Shown here: positions 7,749-15,807 of the stretch, one piece after another
Position numbering within the stretch: position 1 is the stretch's first letter
Layout: each line of letters opens with the position of its first letter
Virus record (IMG/VR): IMGVR_UViG_3300040802_000094
Span: 1-64,000 of that record
Origin: a virus
Length of the DNA stretch: 64,000 nt
Reading direction: 5' to 3' (one strand)
Translations under genes and position numbers: made by a program
The notes under the pieces: generated by a model
Seen by the model: the letters and a program-made list of their open reading frames with translations, nothing else
Database searches by the model: none
What the model was told of the DNA's origin: nothing

Positions 7749-7796
7749 AAAAAATACCCCCGCTAGCAAAAACAAAGCTAGCGGGGGTATTTTTTT
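7749..7796. terminator. bidirectional terminator between convergent genes
   Basis: Arms TACCCCCGCTAGC and complement around AAAAACAAA, with A-tract on the left and T-tract on the right. It serves both the small membrane gene (plus) and the fibre gene (minus) and duplicates the hairpin at 7367. Confidence 0.85.
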
Positions 7797-9588
7797 ATGC
7801 ATATACGGGACGGTAGGTCAGGGAGACGATCGCCACGAAAGATCCCGGATTTCCTATTGGGGAAATTTCTACGGTTACGATATCTGGATTTGCCGCGATC
7901 GCCCCAATATCTTGACCGATGTGTGCGTAGCCGATCGTTTCGGACTGAGTGGTCAGCGTGGAACCGATCGCCGCTTCCGGCTCGAAAGATTTGGCCTGAA
8001 AAGTCCAGTAGTTCGAGGCGTCGTTTGTACCTTGCAGATCGACTTCTACGTCCAGGCGATCGAGGTAGATATCGAGTCCCGCAAACTCGGAAACCAGCGC
8101 GATACCGATCGCCGAACTCGTTTCGATCGCCTCCGAAGCGGTATTGGCCGTCAGGCCGATCCAGTTCGACCCATTCCACACCCAGTCGCGGTAAACGCTC
8201 GAAGGAGTGGTATCGTGCCAGTAATCTCCTGCCGAAGGATTGTCCGGCGGCAACCCTTGGTGGTAAAGCGTACTGCCATCCTCGAAGACCCAAGTATTGG
8301 AATATTCTTCGAGGATTTTTTTTGTCGATTTTAGGACGATTTGGAGGGAGTTGGTTGCCGGAGGTTCCGAAAGCGATACTGTAATTGAGTTTTCGTCTGT
8401 CGAATAGATCCGGCAGAATACCTCGTGTCCCGAGGCGATGTCGTAAACGATCGCGCGATCCATGTCGATCGCCCACGTATCCCCGCCGTGAATGAAGGTG
8501 TAGTTTTTATCGACCCCGTTTCCAAAAACAGAGGAATAACTATTTGTGAGTGCGTCATTTAAGGCGGTCGGATCGGAAAGCCAGGTCAGGCCGTCGAGGT
8601 AGAGGGGGGAGACGGAAATTCCGGCTTCGTCAACGACGATACTCCCGTTTGCGGCAAGAACCTTCAGTCCTTCGACGACGGCAGTCGTGCCGTATCCCGG
8701 AGAGATCTCGATTTTTGTCGGGGAGGATTTGTGAAGCCCGTGTCCGACAGAGATGTCTGAAATTTTGGAAAGACGGGTGAAGGTGAGTGGAGAGACGCCG
8801 ACGGTTAGCGTGCCGTCGGCGTCTAAGATAAAAAGGTAATCTCCATTTTCCGTCCCTTCCGCGATCGCGACGATCGAACCCGGATTCGCTGTTGCCCCTT
8901 CGTCAAAATCCGAAGTACGGATCCATTCCCCTCCTTCTACAACTCGGAAGATGCCGTTGTCTGCGGGGTTCGCTTGCCCGGTCGCCAGTACGCGATCGTC
9001 CTGTAGCAGGCTGACTCCGTCGATAACCTGCAGTCCGCTCAAGGCGAGGTTCGTCGTAGCGGCGACGCGGCAGGGCTTCCAGAACGAAAATCCTGTCGCG
9101 ATCGCGGCAGTTGCCGAATCGATCTCTGTAGTAACGTATCCGAGTGTGGTGGCGTCGCTTCCGCCGACGGGAGAGGAAAGCCCGGTCAGTCGGGTAGTCG
9201 TTATTTCGTTGAAGCTTGCATTTCCGGAACCGTCCCGCCGCGCGATCGTATTTTCGGTTGCAGCTTCGGTTGCTGAATTGAGTCGGGCGAAAAGGGAGGG
9301 CGGCATCAACCCGGAAGTCGAGGGACTTGCTTCGGCGATCGCCATCGCCAGTAGCTTGTCGTTTCGCGAAATATTTAGCGAACCGTTGGCACTCGTGACA
9401 GAGTCTAGGGACTGAGAGACGGGTCTCGGGCTTCCGGTGGAGGGATCTCCGAGGAACAGTCGTCCGCCCTGGAATGCGAGTCCTTTCGCTGCCGGGGCTT
9501 CGCTGGCGACGAACGCAGTTGTTGCCGAAATTTTTATATTCTGAATGCTCGCCAGGCCGTCTCCGGAGAGGTGTTCGGGAAGTTTCAT
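7795..9588 (-). CDS. tail fibre protein (minus-strand paralog, fused form)
   Basis: A 597-residue fibre. Residues ~1-430 parallel the fibre at 50216 along their length, with shared DGSGNxxFNE, TGLSSP, ALSGLQ and FDEGAT/FDEDSE blocks, ending in a strand-rich domain typical of phage fibre tips. Residues ~430-597 parallel the separate protein at 51589 (WLD/YWHDTT, WNGSNWIGL, DASNYW, VTVEISP). So one chain here equals two adjacent genes elsewhere in the same phage. Its start overlaps the nuclease stop (ATGA), making it the second gene of a two-gene minus-strand operon. It probably contributes to host recognition as an alternative fibre. Confidence 0.78.
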   Translation of the reverse strand: MKLPEHLSGDGLASIQNIKISATTAFVASEAPAAKGLAFQGGRLFLGDPSTGSPRPVSQSLDSVTSANGSLNISRNDKLLAMAIAEASPSTSGLMPPSLFARLNSATEAATENTIARRDGSGNASFNEITTTRLTGLSSPVGGSDATTLGYVTTEIDSATAAIATGFSFWKPCRVAATTNLALSGLQVIDGVSLLQDDRVLATGQANPADNGIFRVVEGGEWIRTSDFDEGATANPGSIVAIAEGTENGDYLFILDADGTLTVGVSPLTFTRLSKISDISVGHGLHKSSPTKIEISPGYGTTAVVEGLKVLAANGSIVVDEAGISVSPLYLDGLTWLSDPTALNDALTNSYSSVFGNGVDKNYTFIHGGDTWAIDMDRAIVYDIASGHEVFCRIYSTDENSITVSLSEPPATNSLQIVLKSTKKILEEYSNTWVFEDGSTLYHQGLPPDNPSAGDYWHDTTPSSVYRDWVWNGSNWIGLTANTASEAIETSSAIGIALVSEFAGLDIYLDRLDVEVDLQGTNDASNYWTFQAKSFEPEAAIGSTLTTQSETIGYAHIGQDIGAIAANPDIVTVEISPIGNPGSFVAIVSLTYRPVYA

Positions 9589-10427
9589 GAGGTTTCCTCG
9601 CTATCAGTAGTAGAAAAGTTCATCCAAAGGGAATTCTCAGGGTAGGAGCGATTGGGGAACCGTAAGGAAAAAACGAGGCGATCGCCGATCCAAACTTGTT
9701 TCCAGAAGATTTCGGGGACGGAGGTACTGCCAATTTTTGCGATTTCGCCCGTCACTCCCGCCACAATTGTAAGCTGGTAGCCCATTCGAGAGAGAGAGCG
9801 ACAGTATTCTTCAAACTCTCGCCACGCTCCCCTATTTAATGTTGGATTTTGTGCGGCGACATTTGAATAAAAGAAGGTCGATTCATTGTCTTCCAGGGTT
9901 CGCGAGCGATCGGCAGAAGGGATTAGGTGTCCCCGATCCCATCCCGTCCCCAGAAAGTCAAGATCTCCTGCTTGGTCGCAAATGACTTTAGGATCTCTAA
10001 TAAAATTATCAGATCGCCGCGCGGAACCAAGCCAAAATGGAGATAGTTGCCAGGCAACCCAGTACGGACGGCGGCGATCGCAGTCGTAGTTCAAGACGTA
10101 CTGCTCCCTGTAGATCGTCGTGCCGTTCTCCGGACTCGGGCTTTTTGGCGGAAGGTGGCTTCCTAGAAATGTCGGCCTTGTTTGGGAGGGAATCTTGTCG
10201 TCGGCGTAGCAAGAGGGGCGATCGCCTCCCTCTCTTTCGTAAGCCGACTTCCCCTCGCACGAATGTCCGGAGATTTGCATATCGTAGGGACAGGTACACC
10301 GCCCAATCGTCGGCAGTCTTACGCGAGATTCGTCAGCTCGGACTTCAAGGGCGATCGCGAACCAACTTACTAAAAAGGATAAAAGAATGGCGGAAAATCT
10401 TACGACAAAATCACTCTTTAAGGTCAT
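9585..10427 (-). CDS. secreted DNA/RNA non-specific endonuclease (NUC family)
   Basis: A 280-residue secreted nuclease. Residues ~8-31 form a signal peptide ending VRA. Residues ~44-74 have a cysteine-rich motif (CTCPYDM ... C ... SAY...GG..PSCY) that I associate with cyanobacterial exported proteins. The beta-beta-alpha-metal nuclease core is intact: WDRGHLIPSADR near residue 163 with the general-base His, and NPTLNRGAW near residue 195 supplying metal-binding Asn. It degrades single- and double-stranded DNA and RNA in related enzymes. It is translated just ahead of the fibre gene (ATGA overlap). Its start overlaps the 5' end of the opposite-strand gene at 10387 by 41 bases, an unusual arrangement. 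Confidence 0.88.
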   Translation of the reverse strand: MTLKSDFVVRFSAILLSFLVSWFAIALEVRADESRVRLPTIGRCTCPYDMQISGHSCEGKSAYEREGGDRPSCYADDKIPSQTRPTFLGSHLPPKSPSPENGTTIYREQYVLNYDCDRRRPYWVAWQLSPFWLGSARRSDNFIRDPKVICDQAGDLDFLGTGWDRGHLIPSADRSRTLEDNESTFFYSNVAAQNPTLNRGAWREFEEYCRSLSRMGYQLTIVAGVTGEIAKIGSTSVPEIFWKQVWIGDRLVFSLRFPNRSYPENSLWMNFSTTDSEETS

Positions 10428-10791
10428 CGTTCAAAGGGTTGTTTCCGAGCTCTTCCGCGATTTTACTCTCCCGGCCTCGGGGGCGATCGAGGCAAACGTT
10501 TCGAGGCACGAGAGGCTAAACATTTACGTGGTCGTTCTTTTGACCCACGATCGCGACATTTTTTGTGAATTCAAGCGCCGAAGAAACCAGTTGGTCGAGA
10601 TGTTTGAGTACTACTTAGATCCATTCAGTCTCGAAGTTTCGACGCGATCGGTTAGTATTGGCGACTACCAGCCGAACCGGACGCAAGGCGTCGTTGACGG
10701 GTTTATCACGACGAATGAAACGGAATATATCTGTTTTAGTTCGGAGGATACGTCGTGTGCCTGTCCTTCCTCATTGATGCGTTCCGAATAA
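10387..10791 (+). CDS. hypothetical protein
   Basis: A 134-residue protein, not recognised. AAGGAT six bases before the ATG supports the start, although this places the start inside the divergent nuclease gene. It has an amphipathic N-terminal helix, a beta-strand (NIYVVVLLTH) and a Cys-rich C-terminus (DTSCACPSS). No neighbour suggests a job. Confidence 0.5.
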   Translation: MAENLTTKSLFKVIVQRVVSELFRDFTLPASGAIEANVSRHERLNIYVVVLLTHDRDIFCEFKRRRNQLVEMFEYYLDPFSLEVSTRSVSIGDYQPNRTQGVVDGFITTNETEYICFSSEDTSCACPSSLMRSE

Positions 10792-10889
10792 TTTCATTCC
10801 TTTGGGGACTTTTTGTTTGCCTCTAGTCGATCGCAAGGCCGAGAGATAGAGATTCGATCGAAAAAAACTCTTATATTCCCCTGAAGGGA

Positions 10890-10943
10890 CAATCAACTAA
10901 AAACCCGTTGCGACGTCGGTTGCAACGGGTTTTTAGTTGATTG
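10890..10943. terminator. strong hairpin, bidirectional terminator
   Basis: Twenty-two-base perfect arms (10890-10911 and 10922-10943), with core AAAAACCCGTTGC and complement. A- and T-tracts lie within the arms, so it can terminate in both directions. It isolates the DGQHR gene from the left. Confidence 0.85.
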
Positions 10944-11008
10944 TCGATGTTATCTTATGTCCTTTTCTAGCAATCTTATATGCTGTTGATGTAGTTAAGG
11001 GACAAAAA

Positions 11009-12040
11009 ATGGACAGCAAAGTCACGTTTTGTGTGATGCCCGGAAAGCAGGGCGATCGCGATTTTTATGTCACCTCCCTGCCTTACGGGCAGTTGGCGGC
11101 GATCGTTCAAATCGCCGATTCCGCGATGCCGATCGAGCTTCGCAATCAACGACAGATCGACCCGCGCAGGGTCAAAAAGATCGTCGATTACCTCGAAGAG
11201 AAAAGATCGAGGTTCGTATTTCCCTCGATCTTTTTAAACCTCGATCCGAAGGCGGAAGTCTCCATCGAACCCGTTTCCTCGGGAGCGATCGAAATGAGCC
11301 TTCCCCTCGGGAAAACGAGGTTGTTCGTCGTTGACGGCCAACACCGACTTACGGCGTTGGCCGAATGGTACGAGCAGACTGGAGACTCTTCAATCCTTGA
11401 AGAGTCTCTTTCTGTGATGATTTTCCGCCTGGACGAGAAGGGTCTCAGGGAGGCGTTTGTCGATATCAACTCGACGGCAAAGCCCGTCGATAAGTCGGCG
11501 ACATCCTTTCTGGGATCCCCGTCGGGCGGTGCCGATCTCGCAAGGGCGATAATTGGCAGAGGCCCAAAGGGTATGGAAGGAGAGTATACGATCCCCGTAC
11601 TTCGGGCGATCGTGGATCCGGACAAGCGCGTGACGGCTACCTCGAAGGTTCCGAAGCTGTTTGGCTTTGAGGCGATCGAGGAGGTCGTTTCAAAGTCGTT
11701 CGGAACGAAAACCCCTTTCCTGCAAAGAAAAAAAGCCGTATGGCGGTTTTGGAAAGGGGTTGCCGAGAACGTCCCGGAATGGGGCGAAGTCGCCGAACTC
11801 AGAGGAATCACCGCGAGACAGGCGGCAATTCGCATCCGCCAAGAAGGGATCGCCGGAACCCTTCTTTTTATCCGAGCTTTGTCTCGGGTATGCGAAAACC
11901 ATCCGGGGAAGGACGCCTTCTCCGATACGGACTTTTCCGGGCTGCGATCGCTCCCCCTAATGAGGGGCGATGAGGCGATCGCCTCATCGCCCCCGACACC
12001 GGACGTATTCGGGCGAATACACGGACAATCGCTCAATTGA
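11009..12040 (+). CDS. DGQHR-domain protein (DndB-like)
   Basis: A 343-residue member of the DGQHR group. The hallmark is FVVDGQHRLTAL near residue 107, with a preceding NQRQIDPRRVKKIVDYL segment, as in ParB/DndB-type proteins, and a following FVDINSTAKPVDKS stretch. DndB regulates phosphorothioate DNA modification; other DGQHR proteins are found in modification and restriction loci and on phages. No dnd genes are present here, so a role with host modification, or a regulatory/decoy role, is inference. AAGGGA precedes the ATG at 11009; an in-frame ATA/ATT-rich upstream extension is ignored. It is a single-gene unit between two strong terminators. Confidence 0.8.
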   Translation: MDSKVTFCVMPGKQGDRDFYVTSLPYGQLAAIVQIADSAMPIELRNQRQIDPRRVKKIVDYLEEKRSRFVFPSIFLNLDPKAEVSIEPVSSGAIEMSLPLGKTRLFVVDGQHRLTALAEWYEQTGDSSILEESLSVMIFRLDEKGLREAFVDINSTAKPVDKSATSFLGSPSGGADLARAIIGRGPKGMEGEYTIPVLRAIVDPDKRVTATSKVPKLFGFEAIEEVVSKSFGTKTPFLQRKKAVWRFWKGVAENVPEWGEVAELRGITARQAAIRIRQEGIAGTLLFIRALSRVCENHPGKDAFSDTDFSGLRSLPLMRGDEAIASSPPTPDVFGRIHGQSLN

Positions 12041-12080
12041 GCGAGTTGATCCAAAGTTATATAGCGTAGCCTTGAGATTG

Positions 12081-12114
12081 AAGCCGCCGCAATAATCGAT
12101 TATTGCGGCGGCTT
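12081..12114. terminator. bidirectional palindromic terminator
   Basis: A perfect 34-base palindrome with core GCCGCCGCAATAATCGAT, followed by TTTT. It separates the convergent DGQHR and tube/hub connector genes; the last codons of the latter lie inside the stem. Confidence 0.8.
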
Positions 12115-13671
12115 TTCTGTATTTTCGTCGGCTTTATTGAGGGATTCCGTAAAGGCTCCCCAGGCAGAGTGGGCGGAAATCCCCGTTACGTGACGACTCA
12201 TGTGTCCGATGAAATCGTCTTTGCTTTCGTAGGGCGCGCCCTCGCGAAGTTGTCGGACTTGAGACTCGGTCTTGAGTCCGAATTTCTTTTTGAGGTCTTC
12301 GTCGCTACTGTCTGTCGATATTGAGGTATTGATGCCCTTGACGATCGCGGATTCCTCTTTCCCGATTTCCCCTGGAATGTTGAAACTGCCCGACTGTCGC
12401 ATCAGCAGGCCGCACTGGAGGATCCGGAAGGCGCGATCGCCCGCCCGACTGTTTTCGCTCTTGAATAAATCGGAATCCCCGTCGAGGTTGCCGTTGAGGA
12501 CGGATTCGGAGATTAAGTTGTAATCGTTTCGGAGACCCTCGTATTCCGTTTGCCACCTCGGATCGAGCTTGCTCGGATCGCCGGATTCGATCGCCTCGGC
12601 GAGGATGCGATCGTTGTAAGCGACGTCGCCCCGTTCGGATTGTGCGATTCGGATCGCGATATCCTGCCTGAGACGTTCCTTGACTTTTTCGTCTTCCATT
12701 ACGGTTTTGGAGACCATCCCCCCCGAAATCAAGTGCAGTCGGGTATTGGGATCTAGTTCCAGGATTTTTTCGGGGTCTTGAAGACCCCTGGCGCCGTCTT
12801 CCGAGAGGAGGCGATCGACATCGGCTTGCCCTTCCTCTCCCAAGCAATCGCTCAGCAGGGTTCGGGCAACTTCGATTCGCCCCTGAAGTTCTCGCTCTGC
12901 GGCAGTTTGTTGCGCTACGGTTTCGTCGATTGGCGTTGCCGCGTGGGTATCTCCCGTCATATTTGGGGAGCCTTTCCCTCCTAGCAAGACGAAACTCAAA
13001 TCGACGGTCGCGCTACGAAATCCGGCAGATCCCGCGATCGGATTGGACTTTTTGACAGAAACGGAAGAACAGAAGCAAGGGGCGTAGGTGGCGCCCCCAA
13101 CTCTGACGAACAATTTTTCGGGAGTACGATCGCCTTCCGTGTTTAGTCGTTGGAATGCAAAGATTTGTTCGGTCAGGTGAGATACGTCATATCCCTCTCG
13201 AACGTAGAAGGTAATGCTGAACGAGATTTCTCGGGCTGAAAGTCCGGTGAATTTCTGACCTTCGCGAATGTGGTCGCTTCCGTCTGCCTCCAGCTTTGCC
13301 GTTTGGCTTTCGCTGACCTCCGAGACTGCAATCCCCAAAAAGGAAGATCCTCCCGGATCCGTGTCGAAGAGAATCCCCTGGCGAAGTCCGTCGAGGGGAC
13401 GAATTTCAATTCCGTTGGAATGGGGCTGCGATCGCAAGTCTCTGGCTTGAGACTTGATCGGACTTTCTGGCGGCTGCTTCGGGAGTGAAGCGGCAAAGGG
13501 GTCTGACGCCCCCCCTTCCTGCGTGTCGTCTCCTTCTCCTCCTTCCTGCGTGTCGTCTCCTCCACCGCCAAAGCCGGAAAAGAATTTTTGGATGTTCCCA
13601 AAAAAGCTACCTTCCTCTTCGACGATTTCTGTGGTTGCAGGCTCTTCGGGGGCGATCGGATCGGTGACCAT
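12100..13671 (-). CDS. baseplate/tail-tube connector of contractile injection systems
   Basis: A 523-residue protein. Residues ~1-95 are low-complexity with a duplicated GDDTQEGG unit. Residues ~95-250 match the pattern of the tube-capping domain of contractile tails (XkdP/Afp7-type): FSITFYVREGYDVSHLTEQI, a P-x-x-L-x-V-x-x-G strand, then AGFRSATVDLSF. The C-terminal ~270 residues are helical and unassigned. In related systems this protein joins the tube to the central hub, and it often carries a LysM domain; here a separate LysM-like protein is encoded at 37781. It is divergent from the HExxH operon across a 65-base gap. Confidence 0.6.
   Translation of the reverse strand: MVTDPIAPEEPATTEIVEEEGSFFGNIQKFFSGFGGGGDDTQEGGEGDDTQEGGASDPFAASLPKQPPESPIKSQARDLRSQPHSNGIEIRPLDGLRQGILFDTDPGGSSFLGIAVSEVSESQTAKLEADGSDHIREGQKFTGLSAREISFSITFYVREGYDVSHLTEQIFAFQRLNTEGDRTPEKLFVRVGGATYAPCFCSSVSVKKSNPIAGSAGFRSATVDLSFVLLGGKGSPNMTGDTHAATPIDETVAQQTAAERELQGRIEVARTLLSDCLGEEGQADVDRLLSEDGARGLQDPEKILELDPNTRLHLISGGMVSKTVMEDEKVKERLRQDIAIRIAQSERGDVAYNDRILAEAIESGDPSKLDPRWQTEYEGLRNDYNLISESVLNGNLDGDSDLFKSENSRAGDRAFRILQCGLLMRQSGSFNIPGEIGKEESAIVKGINTSISTDSSDEDLKKKFGLKTESQVRQLREGAPYESKDDFIGHMSRHVTGISAHSAWGAFTESLNKADENTEKPPQ
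13513..13566. repeat. short tandem repeat encoding GDDTQEGG
   Basis: Two near-identical ~27-base units containing TTCCTGCGTGTCGTCTCC sit head-to-tail inside the connector gene and encode the duplicated acidic linker. Copy number could vary by slippage. Confidence 0.7.
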
Positions 13672-13736
13672 GGTAGTTATCGCTCTCGTTTTGCGAAACG
13701 GTTGCTAGGTTACTATTTTAACGAGGAGGATCTTAG

Positions 13737-15807
13737 ATGCTTTTGAATTTGAGGTTGGCGGCGGCAGTCGCGATCGCGGAATGCAATAGCCTCGGCTTGC
13801 AGGTCGAGGCAAAGGATCGCCTTCGCTATCCGGCGGGATCTGTCGTGGATGGCATCAGTGTTGGCGGTCGCTTCAAGCCGAAAGACGAGGCAGAGGTTCT
13901 CGCCGAAGGAATCCAGACCCTCTCCGATTGGATCTTCAATGGCAACGATCGCCAGATAGAGAAAGGGTGGGACGCCTTTCTGCGGAAGGGCGATCGGAGG
14001 CTGGAGGAAGATCCGTCCTATCGCGATCGCTTTAACGAGATGTTCAAAGCAGTTCGCGACTCTGTTTCCGAGGTCTGGCATAAGGTATCCCCCCCCGATC
14101 GCGGAAGCCTTCGACGCGATCGAGGCCAAAGTCGGCAAAGTCCGCAAGTTCATGTCCGTCGAATCCCTCGACGACTGGATTGGGGGGCGAGTCGAGAAGA
14201 TCGACGAAGGGACGCTTGCCAGACTCGTCGCGGAAACCTTACAAGGGATGACGGTTCATGTCGCTACGGCTGCGCTGAATTTGGCTCCTGAAGTAATTGC
14301 GGGGATGGCGTTCGGCCAGGCGATCGTTCCCATCGTTTTGTCGGGGTTGGTATCCACGGCCATCTTTTCTACCGCTTTTGCTGGCTCTAACTTTTTGCTC
14401 GAAAAGGCGAACCTCCCTCCGGGAGTTAGAGGGGTTTTGTCTACGGGGGTTGCCGTCTTATCGACGTTTGCCCTCGGAGTCAAAAGTCCGGCGATCATGA
14501 AGGCGCTGCGATCGCGCAAGCTGATTTCGTCGGGAGAGAAACTGAGGGAGGCGGGGTTAAAGGTTCTAGCCGAAAAGGGAACCGATGTATCTCTCGTTCG
14601 GAAGTCAATACAAAAAGAAACCGCCGTACTTAAGCAGCATGGATTTGACAGCCTCGAAGACCTAGAAATTCGCCTGGGACAAATCAAAAAAGAATCGAAA
14701 TTTATTAAATCGTTCGACCTGATTCGCTGTACCCCGGGCGGCCCCCTTCAAAGATCTTTAATGAAGCGAGCGGCCAAAGATCTTGGAAAGGACGAATTTC
14801 GTAAGATACGGGAGTATTCTCGGCTTTCTTCGTTGCACAGCAATTCGATCGTCTCAAAAAGGGTAAGGGAACTTTCCTTGTTTGCTCCAGACAGTCAGCA
14901 TTTCAACTGGAGAAGACGAGTTGTTGAAGCGGACGCGAAATACGGACATCACTTGGATGAAATAAAGGATCCACTGTTGCGCAAGAAGGCGTATTCCAGT
15001 TTGATGAGGACACTTAAAAAGGGAAAATCCAACGACTTTAAGTTCAATATAATAAGTCCCGAAGCCCGTTTCCACATGCGATCGTTGAACCCGTTTTTAT
15101 TGCGACTGGATCCCTATACGAAGGATGAGATGTTTGAAGTAGTTCTTCGCGCTAAGTCTGGGTTCAAAGAATTCAAGAAACTTCACAACCATACGGCGGA
15201 GATTTACGTTTTCCCGGTAGGAAAACACAGAAGGGTCGAAAAGGCTGGTTCCTCAGTGTCGTTCATGTGGCGACCTCCCAAGTTGCCGTGGACTTCGCCT
15301 TCTCGTGCCAAGACTACAGTAAAAAAGATCCCGACGGAGCGACCTTCTTTTCTTGAATCGCTTGAAGCGTTGCGGGAGAGTGTTGGCGATCGCGGATATA
15401 TTATAGGGTTTGACGTTCTGGGGAATAACGCCAAAAACGTTAGAATGCTAAAGCTTTTGCCGGAAAAAGATCGAGCAAAAGCCGTCATGTGGCATGAGAT
15501 GACTCACGGGATTATGGCTTTAAATCCGAAGTTGGCGACAGAAACGGGATTGCATGTCGGCACGATTTATGACGAACTCGGTATATTTGGGGGATTTACG
15601 GATGGGTACGGTACGACACTCTATCCAAAACCTTTTTCAACTTCTTTGTATTCGGGGCCTCTTAGTGGTCGATACACGGCCTCTAATAACGAGTTCACCT
15701 CGATTGCCGCCGAACACCTTTCGCACCCCGACATGGCTTCTCAGTTAATCAAAAAAAATAAAGAGCAAATGTTGGCACTCCTGTCTATTCTCGATACGGC
15801 AAAGTAA
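13737..15807 (+). CDS. tagged HExxH metalloprotease-like protein 1 (frameshifted)
   Basis: About 690 residues if one frameshift is repaired. A GAGGAGG ribosome site precedes the ATG. Residues ~1-25 are a hydrophobic/amphipathic segment, and the tag RYPAGS ... VGGRFKPK is at ~30-50. The frame then breaks at an 8-C run (14089-14096); reading continues in the +1 frame (PPIAEAFDAIEAKV ...). Beyond lie a hydrophobic domain (EVIAGMAFGQAIVPIV, about 100 residues), a helical region and a C-terminal domain with WHEMTH (15490-15507), NPKLATETG and GFTDGY. HExxH plus a conserved Glu suggests a zinc peptidase. Likely delivered with or in the virion (inference). First of three TAATG/ATGA-coupled paralogs. 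Confidence 0.75.

Noticed and set aside
8951-9415. Plus-strand ORF within the minus-strand fibre
   Set aside because: The fibre on the minus strand aligns with two plus-strand paralogs elsewhere; this frame is a shadow.
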